DNA of 64,000 bases from Icerya purchasi (lineage: Eukaryota > Arthropoda > Insecta > Hemiptera > Monophlebidae). A program made the position numbers and the translations under genes. Location: positions 201,709,117 to 201,773,116 of the forward strand of contig CM077116.1 in NCBI GenBank assembly GCA_039619475.1, written 5' to 3'. The notes beneath the pieces are model-generated. The model was not told the DNA's origin, ran no database searches, and saw only the letters and a program-made list of their open reading frames with translations. Shown here one piece after another: positions 9,607-21,109 of this stretch (position 1 is the stretch's first letter; every line of letters begins with the position of its first letter).

Positions 9607-11676
9607 GTATTAAGAAATATAGTTTGTGCTCTGAGGATTACTAGCGGAGGCTGCAGCTGTCAGCCAGTTATTATCATTTTTTAAAGCCCGCCGAATTAAC
9701 GAGAAAATCAAGCGTTTTATGAAAATTTTTTGAAATAACGCCCCGAGATTTTGCTGCCAAAGCTTTTAAATCAAAATAAATCTGGAAAATTCAAACGCAT
9801 CGCCGCGATTTTTGAAGAATTTCAAAAGCAACTGATCCGCCCACTTTCGAAGGAAAACATCTACCTCAGAAATTCGTTCGAATTCGTCTCTACGAATTTC
9901 CACATCATCGCTTCTTCTCTGCTGCGTAATGAACGGAAAACAAAAATAAAACAAGAAATTTGCCTAAAACGTAGTTCGAAAAGGAAAAAAATAAACAACG
10001 AAATTTCAAATTTGAAAAAGACAAAAAAAAAAAAAAAAAAAAGAAAAAAAATGAAATGAATATCATTCACGGTTAATCCTAAAGTAACAAGAAGAAAATT
10101 GAAAAGTTTCAAACAGTATATCGCGAGAATTTCGCGATAAAAATAAATTGCTCTCTATTCGAAGTTCATCTGTTCTGCGACAATGTGACGCGTACGTCTT
10201 TCTCTGTTCTGCCATTCACGTTGTTCATCCAATTCTTTCTCTTCTTCCTCATCGCACTACTCTGCCACTGCTCCGCCGGTATGCGATGTTGTATAACCGG
10301 GACGGCGCTCGCTCTGCGAAAGTGAGTAAAAAGTAAAAACTTTCGCGTCATGCTCGTCGAATCTCATACAATCTGACAGTACGAACACAAAAGTTCGCAC
10401 TGTCACTGCATCGAAACTTTATTACCTCTATATCTTTAATGATATACGAACGCAGCCTGCGCCCTATTACACAACGCGCTGCTGTTCTAACCAGAGTCAA
10501 AAGAAAATGGTGACATTTTAGAAAATTAACACAAACTAAACAGCGCCACATCTCTGCTGCTACCATTATTGTGCTCAAAAATTATCACTCAAGCGCGAAA
10601 TCTCTCAAAACAGAAACGGAAAAACAGAATGCAAGAGCGGGAAAAAAAATTGAAGCAAGCAAAAGAAAACGTCAGATAATTTCATTTCGCGGCCGTCCTA
10701 TATAGCATAATAAATTCGAACGCATCTACCCCCGCCCCCCGCCCCCAGCAACGTACGTCGGAAAATACCCTCGATATGTTAATTAAACAATTCCGCCGGC
10801 CAAATTATAGACAGCTCGCTCGCAGACGCGACAACGGATTTGCCACCAGAAATTACAATGAAAATGTAAAACTCGCGATGTCCGAATAAGTGAAGAAGCC
10901 AAAATGAAATGTGACACAAATCGGTTTGGAAAGTAAAAATCCTTTACCAACGACCCGCACCAGAGATGCCTTTAAGGAACTGAGAATTCTAACAAGTGAA
11001 AACATCGATGATCCTGTCAAATGGACGAAAAATTAATCAGCTACGAGAACTGCATGCGCGCGATACTAACAGCCTCGCTATTCAACCGCTATCGCAAGCA
11101 TAACTTCTTCCTTTATGTGACCGATGTAGAAGCATTGAACAATCATTCAATCATTAAAGAGAGATCCACGATGGAAATTTCGTAGATGAAAAATTACGAT
11201 GAAGTTCTTTACGTGAAGAGTTAGGCTTCGCACAAAAAACTTAAAATCATTATTTTTCATCTATGTACGACATTTATTAAATAGCAAATTCCTTTTAAAA
11301 AAACGTATTTTTCTTTTAATTGAACGCGCATGTGTATACATAATATACATGTCAATGTAAATAACGAAATGGCACAGTTCACGAAATGAATACTTTCTCC
11401 GACTTGACTAGCAGAAATTAAGCCATTATTCGCACAGAAATATTTTACTGCGTTTATTCTGAAGTATAGTACGCTCCAAGGTGCTTGGCTACCAAACCGG
11501 AGGTATCATGGGATGTCGGGAATTGACTCGTTCCGAATCCAAGCCGCTCCCAGGTTGAGCTAGCCTGAAATAATTGAGTAGCAGAGAAATCCGGAGGAAA
11601 TAAAGACGGATCCCAAGTAGAAAAGAACTGGCCCCAATATATTTTTATCAGATCCATTAGGCTTAGTATAATAAGA
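9607..11676. other. Unassigned AT-rich stretch
   Basis: Poly-A and poly-C tracts (for example CCCCCGCCCC near 10731-10745) and motif-free short open frames. The frames at 9751-10059 and 9861-10112 owe their length to a lysine/phenylalanine homopolymer. Confidence 0.45.
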
Positions 11677-12045
11677 AAACTGCCAATAATAATAAGTAAA
11701 TAAATAAATGAATGTCCAAAAATTTCAGTTACTAACTGTTGTTAAAATCGAATTCTATTCACTATATTCGCATATTGTATAACATTAATTATTTATAAAT
11801 AGACATACGAGTAAATTAATTTCACTAACAACATCCAAAAAACTTTATGAAATACGTTTTACGTAATTTTTAAACGTTCATAAAGTTTTTTAAATGTCGT
11901 TAGTGAAATTGATTTATGTTTATTTATAATTAATGTTATACATAAATGTGAATAAAATTCGGTTTTAACATATTATTAATAACAGTAAGTAACTACAATT
12001 TTCGGACACGTATTTATTTATTTAGTTACTTATTATTGGCAGTTT
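11677..12045. mobile_element. Foldback (palindromic) MITE-like element A
   Basis: Two arms of about 170 bp in opposite orientation (11677-11851 and 11877-12045) with a spacer of about 25 bp that is itself partly palindromic. Outer ends read AAACTGCCAATAATAA and its inverse, inner ends CAAAAAACTTTATGAA and its inverse. By eye the arms are about 80 percent identical with small indels. There is no coding capacity and no obvious target-site duplication. A single strand could fold into one long hairpin. Confidence 0.8.
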
Positions 12046-12528
12046 ACAAGCAGTTTACGGAAGAAAAATACTTATAACGAATAATAATAAAAAAAGCTTA
12101 TAACTTCCGAATCCATAATACCTTATCAAGGATATCTTACTTTTTTTTTTTATTTTTAAATAAGAAAGTTGTGGGTCTCACAAGGCAATTTTGCCCGTTT
12201 CGTGAGTTCCCGTCACCCTCATTATCGTTTATTTGACATAAATTTACAATTTGCTAATAACATTTGAATACATCTAAAATAATATTTCTTATCACTATAG
12301 TAATTTAATTAATTTAGTACAGTAACTTCTTATGACTACACACTTAGCACCTATACATCACCAACCAGTCACACTCAGAATAATCATTCCCACTAATGTA
12401 AAAGAAAGAAGATCTTTTCCGCTACATTATTGAAAGTCATCTACATGCCCCTGTTGTAGTTCCTGTGCTGAGCAAAGAGAAATTTAGAAACCTAATTTAC
12501 GAAATAAAGAAGTCACCGATATGGTAGT
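12046..12528. other. Unassigned; possible 3' UTR of a minus-strand retroposon
   Basis: Read on the minus strand, a segment near 12135-12215 contains CAAAATTGCCTTGTGAGACC followed by AT-rich sequence and an A-run, resembling a LINE 3' end. No coding part is attached. The rest is unremarkable AT-rich DNA. Confidence 0.25.
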
Positions 12529-12920
12529 ACAAAAAATAAATACCGACTTCAAGGTTTATTATAAAAATTTAAAAATGCACTAAAAAGGAAAAAATAATTA
12601 CTCCCGATAAAATATATATATCAGAGTGATATAACTTAAGGTGATATCGTAATTCTTATACAACATTAATTTTTTGGAGTTGGCATCAGATTCATATTAA
12701 AAGAATAATTAAAAACTGCATTAAATGTTGATTAAATTGTTCCTAACATGAATTTAATTCCAACTCCAAAAAGTTAATGTTGTATAAGAATTACGATATC
12801 ACCTTAAGTTATATCACTCTGATATATATATATATATTTTATCGGGAGTAATTATTTTTTACTTTTTAGTGCATTTTTAAATTTCTATAATAAACCTTGA
12901 AGTCGGTATTTATTTTTTGT
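12529..12920. mobile_element. Foldback (palindromic) MITE-like element B
   Basis: Arms at about 12529-12695 and 12748-12920 are inverted copies of each other with a spacer of about 50 bp. The outer end is ACAAAAAATAAATACCGACT and its inverse. Inner blocks include TAATTACTCCCGATAAAATA, GATATAACTTAAGGTGATAT and CTTATACAACATTAA, each found inverted in the other arm with few changes. Arm identity appears above 90 percent, higher than in element A, so B may be younger. A related copy lies at 44.4-44.7 kb. No open frame. Confidence 0.85.
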
Positions 12921-13267
12921 AAAAAAGCATTTTATTTTTTCCTTTTTAGTGCATTTTTATTCAATTAAATTAAAACATTTTAATAAGAACAGATATTTCC
13001 ATGGTGTGAAAACACCAAAAGTTACATTTCCATGGTAATTTGGCAAATTTATAGTATTTTAAGTCAAAAATCTAATCCGACGGTGAAAACGATCATGAAT
13101 GAAAAGCATCCAAAAAGCTTCAATCTCCCGCATTATTAAGGATAACTCAAAAAATATCGGTCAGACCTTGATCAAATTTAAATGGGACCACATGACAAAC
13201 ACCACCTTTCAAATAAAAGAAGAATCATCAAAATCGGTTCATCTAGAAGAAAGTTCTGTGGTAACAC

Positions 13268-13303
<36 letters not shown>

Positions 13304-13345
13304 GTCGAATTGAATACCTCCTCCTTTTTTGAAGTCGGTTAAATA
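12921..13345 (-). repeat. Dispersed repeat ending in the ACCGACTTCAAAAAAGGAGG motif
   Basis: On the minus strand the sequence starts AACCGACTTCAAAAAAGGAG, continues into GGTATTCAATTCGACTGTAT and a T-run (plus-strand A, 13272-13299), then a block about sensitivity-free of coding signal with GGTGTTTGTCATGTGGTCCC. From memory this combination is widespread in insect genomes in many contexts; I cannot check it here. It joins directly to the end of the LINE coding region at 13345-14235. Its first part (12953-12975) repeats TTTTTAGTGCATTTTTA from foldback element B. Confidence 0.5.
13272..13299. repeat. Poly-A tract
   Basis: Twenty-eight consecutive A inside the dispersed repeat. Confidence 0.95.
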
Positions 13346-14235
13346 GAAGAATCCTCGATAGTTTCTTAATCTGCACACCAATCTGTCAGCCATTTTTTTA
13401 CGTCTTCCTTCCACACACCTAATCTTTTCTCCTTTAATATATTACTTGGAATTTCCCGTAGTAATTTAATTAGTACTGTCTGTGTGTATTATCAATCCTT
13501 AAATTGGTCCCCCTTGGTTGAATAAAGTATTTTTTATTTCGATCTCTCGTAACTCTAATTTTAGGTCTTGATGGTATTCTGATATTATTGGTTTTAAGCT
13601 CCAATAATCTATAATAATAATAATACATTTTTGGCGACATCACATTGTTTACCTTCCACCATGATGATGTTGAAGTATTATGCCCTCCATGAGGAAGCAG
13701 TAATTTTAAATATTTTTTCTGCAATTTCGCTATCTTGTTAAGTTGTGATTTCTTCGCTTCTCCCCATATTTGAATACCGTATAATATCCTAGACATTATC
13801 ATTGCGTTAAAAAAAATTTTTACTGTTTCATATGGAAGTACCTGTTTGGAATGGTCTGTCTGATTTTTACACTTAAATTTTGTATATGTTTTTTCCAATT
13901 CACATTGCTATCTATAAAAACCCCTAAATATTTAAAATCCTGCACCTTTTCTAATGGTTTACATGCGCAAACTGGACTGTTGTTCCTTAAATATAAATCA
14001 TGGACACATTCGCTACTGTGGATGATAATCCGCGGTTCATGAGTAGCATGTTTGGATATGTTTCGAATATGCATTATCTTTGATTTATTTATGTTCACTG
14101 CTAACCTCCTGTCATGCGCCCATTTACTAAGATTATCAACGTCCTCCTGAAGTAGCTTCTCCGCCATTTGTATACCACTGTGTTCTATCAATAGCGCAAT
14201 GTCATCCGCAAACACAAACATCTTTGCATTTCTAA
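13346..14235 (-). pseudogene. Non-LTR reverse transcriptase fragment, CR1/Jockey-like, 3' half of ORF2
   Basis: Two overlapping minus-strand frames (13820-14221 and 13470-13898) form the second half of a LINE reverse transcriptase. The first begins at the catalytic motif FVFADDIALL (FADD at residues 4-7), then has the NINKSK turn typical of motif D and FKYLGVFID (residues 96-104). The second carries SRILYGIQIWGEA and a leucine/lysine-rich thumb-like region. Beyond the stop at 13470, another frame reads REIPSNILKEKRLGVWKED followed by KKWL, which resembles the usual WNSLP...F...LKxWL C-terminus of these elements. A frameshift lies near 13850-13890. The 5' side stops just before FADD, so fingers, motif A and endonuclease are missing. 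Non-functional. Confidence 0.85.
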
Positions 14236-16739
14236 TATATTTTACTTTACTTACTTACAATCAGAGGGACAACCTTCTAGACTCGAGTGTGATACATTTC
14301 GAATTCGAATCACAGTATTTTAAAACAGAACTACGTATTACAAGTATTCCCTGGGCACACATATCCGATCGACAACCGATCCTTCTGCTTAACGGAAAGC
14401 GGTTATAAATACAGCGAAGACCGAAACATTTCCCGAAAACCGTGATATAGCCGCAAATCAAATGGAGCAAGAAGAGACGATAAAATAAAGTACAGAGGCA
14501 AAAGAGCTTTGTCATTAAAAGTAAACTAAAGCGCGTGACGTTCGAGACAGAAACGCTTCCCACCATAATGTAGTGAAAGAGCGCGTAAAAGTGAGGATGA
14601 GGAAAAAACGTATATAGGAAAAAATTGAATACTGCAAGGACGGAGAATCGGAAGATCAAGAAGTCCGATTTTGACGATAGTTAGGGTAAGCGTATCGGTA
14701 AACAAACAAAAAATTCTAAACATGACGTCTACCTTTAAGTTTATTTTTACTTTTACCGTGCAAGTTTCAATGTTTAGTCATGGATGTATAATAATTATGA
14801 AGCTGTTATGAAAACGTAAACTGAATTGCTCAACGTAGATCCTCCGGACGAAAATGTTCCGAAGATAAACTGAAAGGGGAACGACCGCGAATAGGAAAAC
14901 AAAATAGGAGATGAAGAAAGAAAACGGAAAGTAGTTGCTGATGAATGATTGAGATTACCGCAGCAGAATGCGGTACTGTTTTGAACAGACGGTTAAGTGG
15001 CGTCAAATTTGCAGAGTTCCGCGGAAATGATTAGAAAAGTGAATCGACCAGCGTCGTACAAACTACCGGGACTCGTTGAGCGTACTAATAATTAAACGGC
15101 GCGCTATAGAGCGGACCGGGCAAACTCCAGTTGACGGCGAACAATGGCGCGTTAATTTAAAAAAGACAGCAAAGAACAAATGAGCTAAACGGTGTAAAAG
15201 GAAACTGGAAAATATCAGCGACCGAACCTCGACTGCTGAAAAAGAAGCAGTAGCATTCTCGACCGCAGCAGCAGAGGCTCTCGAAGCGGATACATCCGAA
15301 TTAATTATACAGACGGTAGAGGTATAGAGACGCACAGGTCAAAGAGGAAGCGGCCCTGGCAGACAGCAATGGCCCTTATCCGCGGGGGGCATGCGCGACG
15401 ACACAATTTAGGTTACGGGAAATATCGAGCAACAAAACGATTCGCAGATCAAAGCGATTCATCCGACACACGGTTAAAAGAAATGCAAACAGACTGCTGC
15501 AAACGAATCAACTTACCGAAAAATTTAAGTCACCGAAGCGACCAAATGGGCTACGGCAACGAAGGAACATTCAAAGGGCAAAAAATGTTACCTAAAACAA
15601 ACGGCAACTCTACCTTGGAACACATCGTACATTTCAATTGCTGCCAGTCCTCACACACGCCTAGACAGTCGACGTGAAAGCAGAAATTTAAAGACACATA
15701 AAAAAAAATAGGTGAAAAAAGCGAAAAGCGAAAAGCGCTGCTACAGGTAATATAATGAAAATTAACCACTACCCCCCGAAATAAATCATGCACGCGATTA
15801 AAATATTTTCCAGCAGCGTCTTAAGAGAACTCTAAATCGATTTTCAGAAATATAAAATTTCCATAGACTCCATCGGCCACCCTCGATTAGCTTTATTTTT
15901 TCCGTAAAATTTATTATTTAGCCATTTTTTTTTTTTTTGTTTTTATTTAATCCGACGATTTAGGTTTAATAAAACACCTTCGTTCATTTCGTTTTTCAAA
16001 ACTTCCATCCGACCGAGATACACATCAACGACACAAGCACCGCAGATAAAATCAAAACCACGCTTTCGGTAGTGTTTACAGGCTTGAAATGGTATCAAAA
16101 AGAGACGAGTTTTATTCACCGTACACAGTTTACATACAATCTTGATGAATATTTTATTGTTTTTTTTTTTTTTGTTGCAATAAAAATTTACCGGATAAAA
16201 CTAATATATCGATCGGCGGAGATTCTCCCACTACCATTAGAGTATTGTAATGAAATCGTACTACAAAAGTACGGCATTATAAAAAATTTACATCTAACCA
16301 CAGCTCGGAACAAAATTATTCATTACCGTCACTGCACAACATAGAAAAAAACTAAATGCGAGGAAAGTACCTCCGCTCCACGGAAATACATTGAAGCGTG
16401 AATATGTTTTTCGGGAGCGAGTATTTTCTTTTATTTATTTTGAACAAAATTGAAATATCAACCATAAATTTAGTCATCCGAAACTGAATGTATGTTATCG
16501 ATAGTATAGGGAAAGTATAAAGTATATTGTTGGATTATTGAAATTATTGGCATATCGCTTTCCTCGTTGTAGAAATGGCGCCGCCGACCCGTTTTAAAAT
16601 TTCACACGATTCCGTCACGAATTCCAATAACTCTTTTCCTTTTGATTTCAAATCGACATCTAGACGTTTGCCCCGAATTATATACAGTTATACGGAAAAA
16701 ATCCAAAAAGTCCGAGGCCTCTGGGGATTGAGTATGTCA
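14236..16739. other. Unassigned stretch
   Basis: Balanced-GC sequence with several motif-free open frames (the longest, 132 codons, on the minus strand at 14261-14659) and some T runs. No domain, terminal repeat or RNA gene was recognised. Confidence 0.4.
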
Positions 16740-17240
16740 ATATGCTCTTAGCAGTCTTCAATGGACCGCGACGGTTCATCTACGTACGGTTGAAGCCCCC
16801 CTCCGTGGAACGCCAGTATGCAGCAGTTATCAAAATTTAGAGTCCAGATTAGGAAAAACCAGCAACTAAAAAAACACGTATATTCCGTCTGGCAACACGA
16901 ATGGAAGCAAAACTGTCTCTTGCAGAAGCTGTACAAAGTCAAGGGAAACCTTCGGCACGATGGAGCATTTCACACAGACAGGGCCGACATGAGGAAACAA
17001 TATTAGCTCGCCTGCGCATACTGCCTCTACACACATAGCCACCTATTTCAAAAACAACCTAAACCTATATTGAAATTTGTGGAGTGCCGATTACGGTGGA
17101 ACATCTTCTCACCTCGTGCCACAAATTTTGACAAGAGAGAGCCGCGTGTTCCGAATAGGATGCTGGTTTGGCCGAAATTCCAGCTGATAATGAAACGGCG
17201 TGTGGAAATATTTGTAAATTTTTGAAACTTACCATACTTT
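16740..17240 (+). mobile_element. LINE C-terminal fragment of an I/Jockey-like family
   Basis: The open frame 16818-17006 has the tail of an RNase H-type LINE protein (VYSVWQHEWKQN, then KLYKVKGNLRH). Frame changes then give LARLRI, THSHLF and the knuckle CGVPITVEHLLTSCHKF at about 17080-17130, where C, P-x-T-V-E-H and C are the conserved C-terminal positions of many insect LINEs. Several frameshifts and stops break it. The 5' part is missing and no poly-A was found. Its knuckle (TVEHLL) differs from that of the 0.2, 4.6 and 30.3-kb copies (HIFFEC), so it is another family. Confidence 0.65.
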
Positions 17241-17399
17241 TCCCTTTTACATAGTACTGATGCATATCATCGTTCGTCTCCTTTCTCTTTTCCTTTCTTT
17301 TCTTTTTTCTCTTTCCTTTGTTTATTTTAATTTTCTTTTTTGTACTCATTATATATATTTAGTCTATTACTAGATCTCGTTACAGAAATGCTATGACCA

Positions 17400-18495
17400 C
17401 GATCAGAATGTACATGTTTCATAGACTATGAAAAGGCGTTTGATACCATCAGACACCAGCCGCTAATGGAAATCCTACAGAATATTGGCATTGATGAGAA
17501 AAATATAAGAATGATAAAACGCCTATATTGGAAACAGGAAGCCAAAGTCCGTATTGATGGAAGATTAGAAACGCAGAATATTCAAATTTTTAAAGGTGTA
17601 AGGCAAGGATGTATATTATCGCCGCTTTTATTTAATCTCTATCCGGAAAAGATCTTTAACATAGCATTGGAGGATGAGAAAGCTCGAATTAAGGTAAACG
17701 GAGAAAGAATTTCAAACATAAGATATGCGGATGATTCGGCCATCTTAGCTGGTAGTTTGGAAGACCTACAGCGAACGATAAATAGAATCTACAACATAGG
17801 ACAAGAATTTGGAGTTAAAATTAATGTGCCCAAAACAAAATTTACAGTAGTTACCCGCTCACAAATTGCAGAAGAGGCGCTATACATTAATAGAGAACCA
17901 GTTGAAAAGGTTGAGAAATTCAAATACTTGGGCTCAGTGATCAACTGCAAATTAGATTATGACGAAGAAATCATAATCAGATGTGGAATAGCTAAAGATG
18001 TGTTCAGAAAACTGAGTAATGTATTAATGCAACCAAAGTTCCCTCTACCTATAAGATTAAAGGTCATTAAATGTTATATATGGCCGGTATTGCTATATGG
18101 TGTAGAGACGTGGTCTATAAAGAAAATGTCTGGAAAGCGGCTCGTGGCGGTGCAGATGTGATTACTGAGACGGCTGCTGAAGATACCTTGGACAGAAAAG
18201 GTGACAAATATAGAAGTTCCTAAGAAAAGCAGCAGTTAACAGAGAAATGTGGAACATCATTCAAAAAAGGAAAATTGCATATTTCGGCCACATAATCCGT
18301 GGAGAAGAATACCGCATTTTACAAAACATACTACAAGGTAGAATCTGCAAACGGCCAAGAGGCAGGAAAAAGTTTGGACGGATAATGAACATAAAAGACT
18401 GGACAGGATTAATGGAATTCGAAGATTTGATGAAAGCGGCAAGAAGCAGAACATTAAAGATAGCCGACGCGTCAATGACGTAGGGCGCCAGAAGA
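17400..18495 (+). pseudogene. Non-LTR reverse transcriptase fragment, RTE-like 'endonuclease-reverse transcriptase' family
   Basis: The reading begins before the first ATG with CFIDYEKAFDT (motif A, about 17411-17443). The frame 17466-18161 (231 codons) has GVRQGCILSPLLFNLY (from residue 44), the catalytic YADD (87-90), KYLGSVIN (153-160) and LLYGVETWSIKK (209-220). It stops at TGA where relatives have Trp after the Met, continues as LLRRLLKIPWTEKVTNIEV, shifts frame, and resumes at 18247-18483 with KRKIAYFGHIIRGEEYRIL and a basic tail. The endonuclease and the start of the RT domain are absent. With one stop and one frameshift it is the best-preserved RT in the window. Clade assignment (RTE-like) is tentative. 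Confidence 0.85.
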
Positions 18496-20606
18496 AGAAG
18501 ATTACTTATAATATGTAACTTCTCGGCGTCGCAAATAGCCCCGGCTGCCGAGCGACTTAAAATAAATAACAAAAAAAATACGATCGGTACAGTATTCCGT
18601 TTGTATACGTCTAATTCTTCGGAAATTTCAAAGAGTTTAGAATTGTATGTTGTTCACGAAGACGTCCCAAACGTTCCATAGATATCTGAGCCCATAAAAC
18701 GACGCACTTACCGATAAAAATATGTTAATGTTAGGCATTACAAGGCTCGGTGATAAGCACAACCGAACTTCACAATGTGCATGATACGCTCCTCTATATG
18801 TATCTGATTTATCGATTAAAGTAAATTTCTTAAAAATTAATAGTAATAAAGTAAGTTTACTGTGGCGAACGTTGCATAATTATCACAACGTGACGCTAAA
18901 AACAGAGAGACTCCCAGCCTAAAATCACATCCACGTTAAGATATCTTTAATCATAAATTTCAAAATAGCTGACAAACGGTACAATTTTATTTATTATTTC
19001 TTCTTTCTTCTTTTTTTATTTTTTTAATTTTATTTATTAAACGTAAGTTATACAAGTGTGAAACTCTTGTCGTAATATTATTATTACTTTTTATACTATT
19101 ATTATTCACGCGTGCCATACATATTTTTAAAAACTATTCCAATGTAAGGTATCAAATGTTCCCTCTCTTTAAAAAAAAAAAAACAACAAAAAAACAATAA
19201 TTCTTCTTTACAGTTTCTAGACAACGTTTGGTTCCAATATTTCACGAAAGGTTATTAAAAGGATAAGGCGAAATAATATTACGAAATATGTTTTATGTTT
19301 TTATTTCTATTTCGTTGTAATGTGTCCATAAAAAACAAACTACTTTAGCAGGAATCATTTACTATGTCCACTTAGCAATTTAAAAAATTGTTCAAATCGT
19401 ATTATCTAAAGATTATTTGTTAAATGAACTTCAAAAATAAAAACCGGAAAAAATAAAAACAACCCAAAAACCTCCAGAACGAATTCGGCGTTAACGACAT
19501 GAATTTTCTCTTTTAAATAAATTAGAATTTATCCACGTGCCCCATTTATATCTCTACCGGGGCTATTACATAGCAAGGCTGCCGACTCTATTCATGGCGT
19601 ATCTTGTGGTTCTGAAGACTGAAGAAATACCGGAAATCTGTGTAAGAAGGAATTCTGGACCAAACTTTATTCACGCAAACCGGCGGACACTTCCTTTATT
19701 CCGATACATTTTAGTCGCGTAATTACCTCAAAATTAAGAAGCACTCCTCTTTTATTTCCTTTATAAATTCTAATTTAAGATTCGCGTGTAATTCCTTTTT
19801 AAAGACCTCACCGGGCACGATCTTTCCATTTTCTTTTCCCATTATATCCTTTAAATTAAAATACCGAGCTTTGGAATGTAACAGCAGATTTGTGCAAGCC
19901 AAAAAAGAAAAAACATAGAAGAAATTATGAAAATTTTCACTAATACATGTTAAATATAAAAAAAGTAGGAGCCCTAAGATGTCATAAAATGGTTCCCCCT
20001 CTTCCTTCATATTAGTGGTTTAATTTACTTCGCGAATTTGATCTTCTCGTAGTTTTCATAATTTCGAGAAGGAAAAAAAACGCTAAAAATTTCAGGATAA
20101 AGACACTTTGAAACCATTATTGTGCTGAATTACTTCGTACCAGACTAGTGTCATCGGCGCAAACCATACTAAAATGATAATGTGCAAAAAAAAAAAAAAA
20201 AAAACGCGCGACCACCAGGTGAAATTTTTTTAGAAAATGAAAGCAGGATTACATCTGTCTCGTCCTTTACTTATACCGCGCGGACACAAGATTAGATTTT
20301 ACATGCAATACATTTCATATATACAGGCCACTCAGGCTAAATTTGTATCAATTCTGAATTAAAAACGCTGTCGAAAAATATAAATTTTACCATGTTGTTT
20401 CTTCAACATCAGTGAATCAAATAAGGTGTAACTTAAGCTGCTTCCATAAAACGGGCAGTGCATCTTTAATAAATAACTCTACACCAGCTAATTTATGTAA
20501 TCAGTCACAATTCTGTGTGCTCAGAAACTTACAGAATTCTTTTTAGTTCAATAAAAAGATTCTTAAAATAAAAACGAGTAGCCACTTTTTTTTTTTTTTT
20601 TCGTTA
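18496..20606. other. Unassigned AT-rich stretch
   Basis: Homopolymer runs and short motif-free open frames only. The Jockey- or RTE-like fragment ends just to the left with GCCAGAAGAAGAAGATT. Confidence 0.4.
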
Positions 20607-21109
20607 TATATTAATTACAACGTAATTCTTAGGCTAGCCCCCATTAGAACAAATGTCCCAATTTTATGTAACGTTTGTTATATTTTATAGGATTTTTGTG
20701 ACCGATTTAGGATTACGTTGTAAATTTTGATCATTTTATACAAAGTATAGAAGAGAAAGAAACAGAAATGCAAGCAAAAGGAATCCAGAGGCACAAACCC
20801 TTGCGAGGCCAAAATGACCGAGTTTATGTATATTAATTACAATGTAATTCTTATATGCTACCCCCATTAGAAAAAAATGTCCCAAAAAAATGTTCCCATT
20901 TTATGTAACGAAAAATGTCCTAATTTTATGTAACGTTTGTTACATTTTAAAGGATTTTTGTGATTATGTTATTATATTCATATGGACCGATTTAGAATTA
21001 CGTTGTAAATTTTGATAATTTTATACAAAGTATAGAAGAGAGACAGAAATGTAAGCAAGAGAGGTGAAGAGGCACAGCCCCTTGCCAGGCCAAAATTACC
21101 GAGTTTGTA
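20607..21109. repeat. Diverged tandem duplication, units of 222 and about 281 bp
   Basis: Unit 1 (20607-20828) and unit 2 (20829-21109) share blocks in the same order: TATATTAATTACAAYGTAAT, CCCCCATTAGAA, ATTTTATGTAACGTTTGTTA, GGATTTTTGTGA, GGACCGATTTAG-like, ATTTTATACAAAGTATAGAA and AGGCCAAAATKACCGAGTTT. Unit 2 is longer because a short AAATGTCCYAATTTTATG block is itself repeated (near 20876-20935) and a TATTATATTCATAT insert is present. No coding content. Confidence 0.8.

Noticed and set aside
9861..10112. Phenylalanine-rich membrane protein
   Set aside because: The hydrophobic run is a poly-T translation, as is the case for similar frames at 13178-13414, 21171-21401 and 47898-48080.
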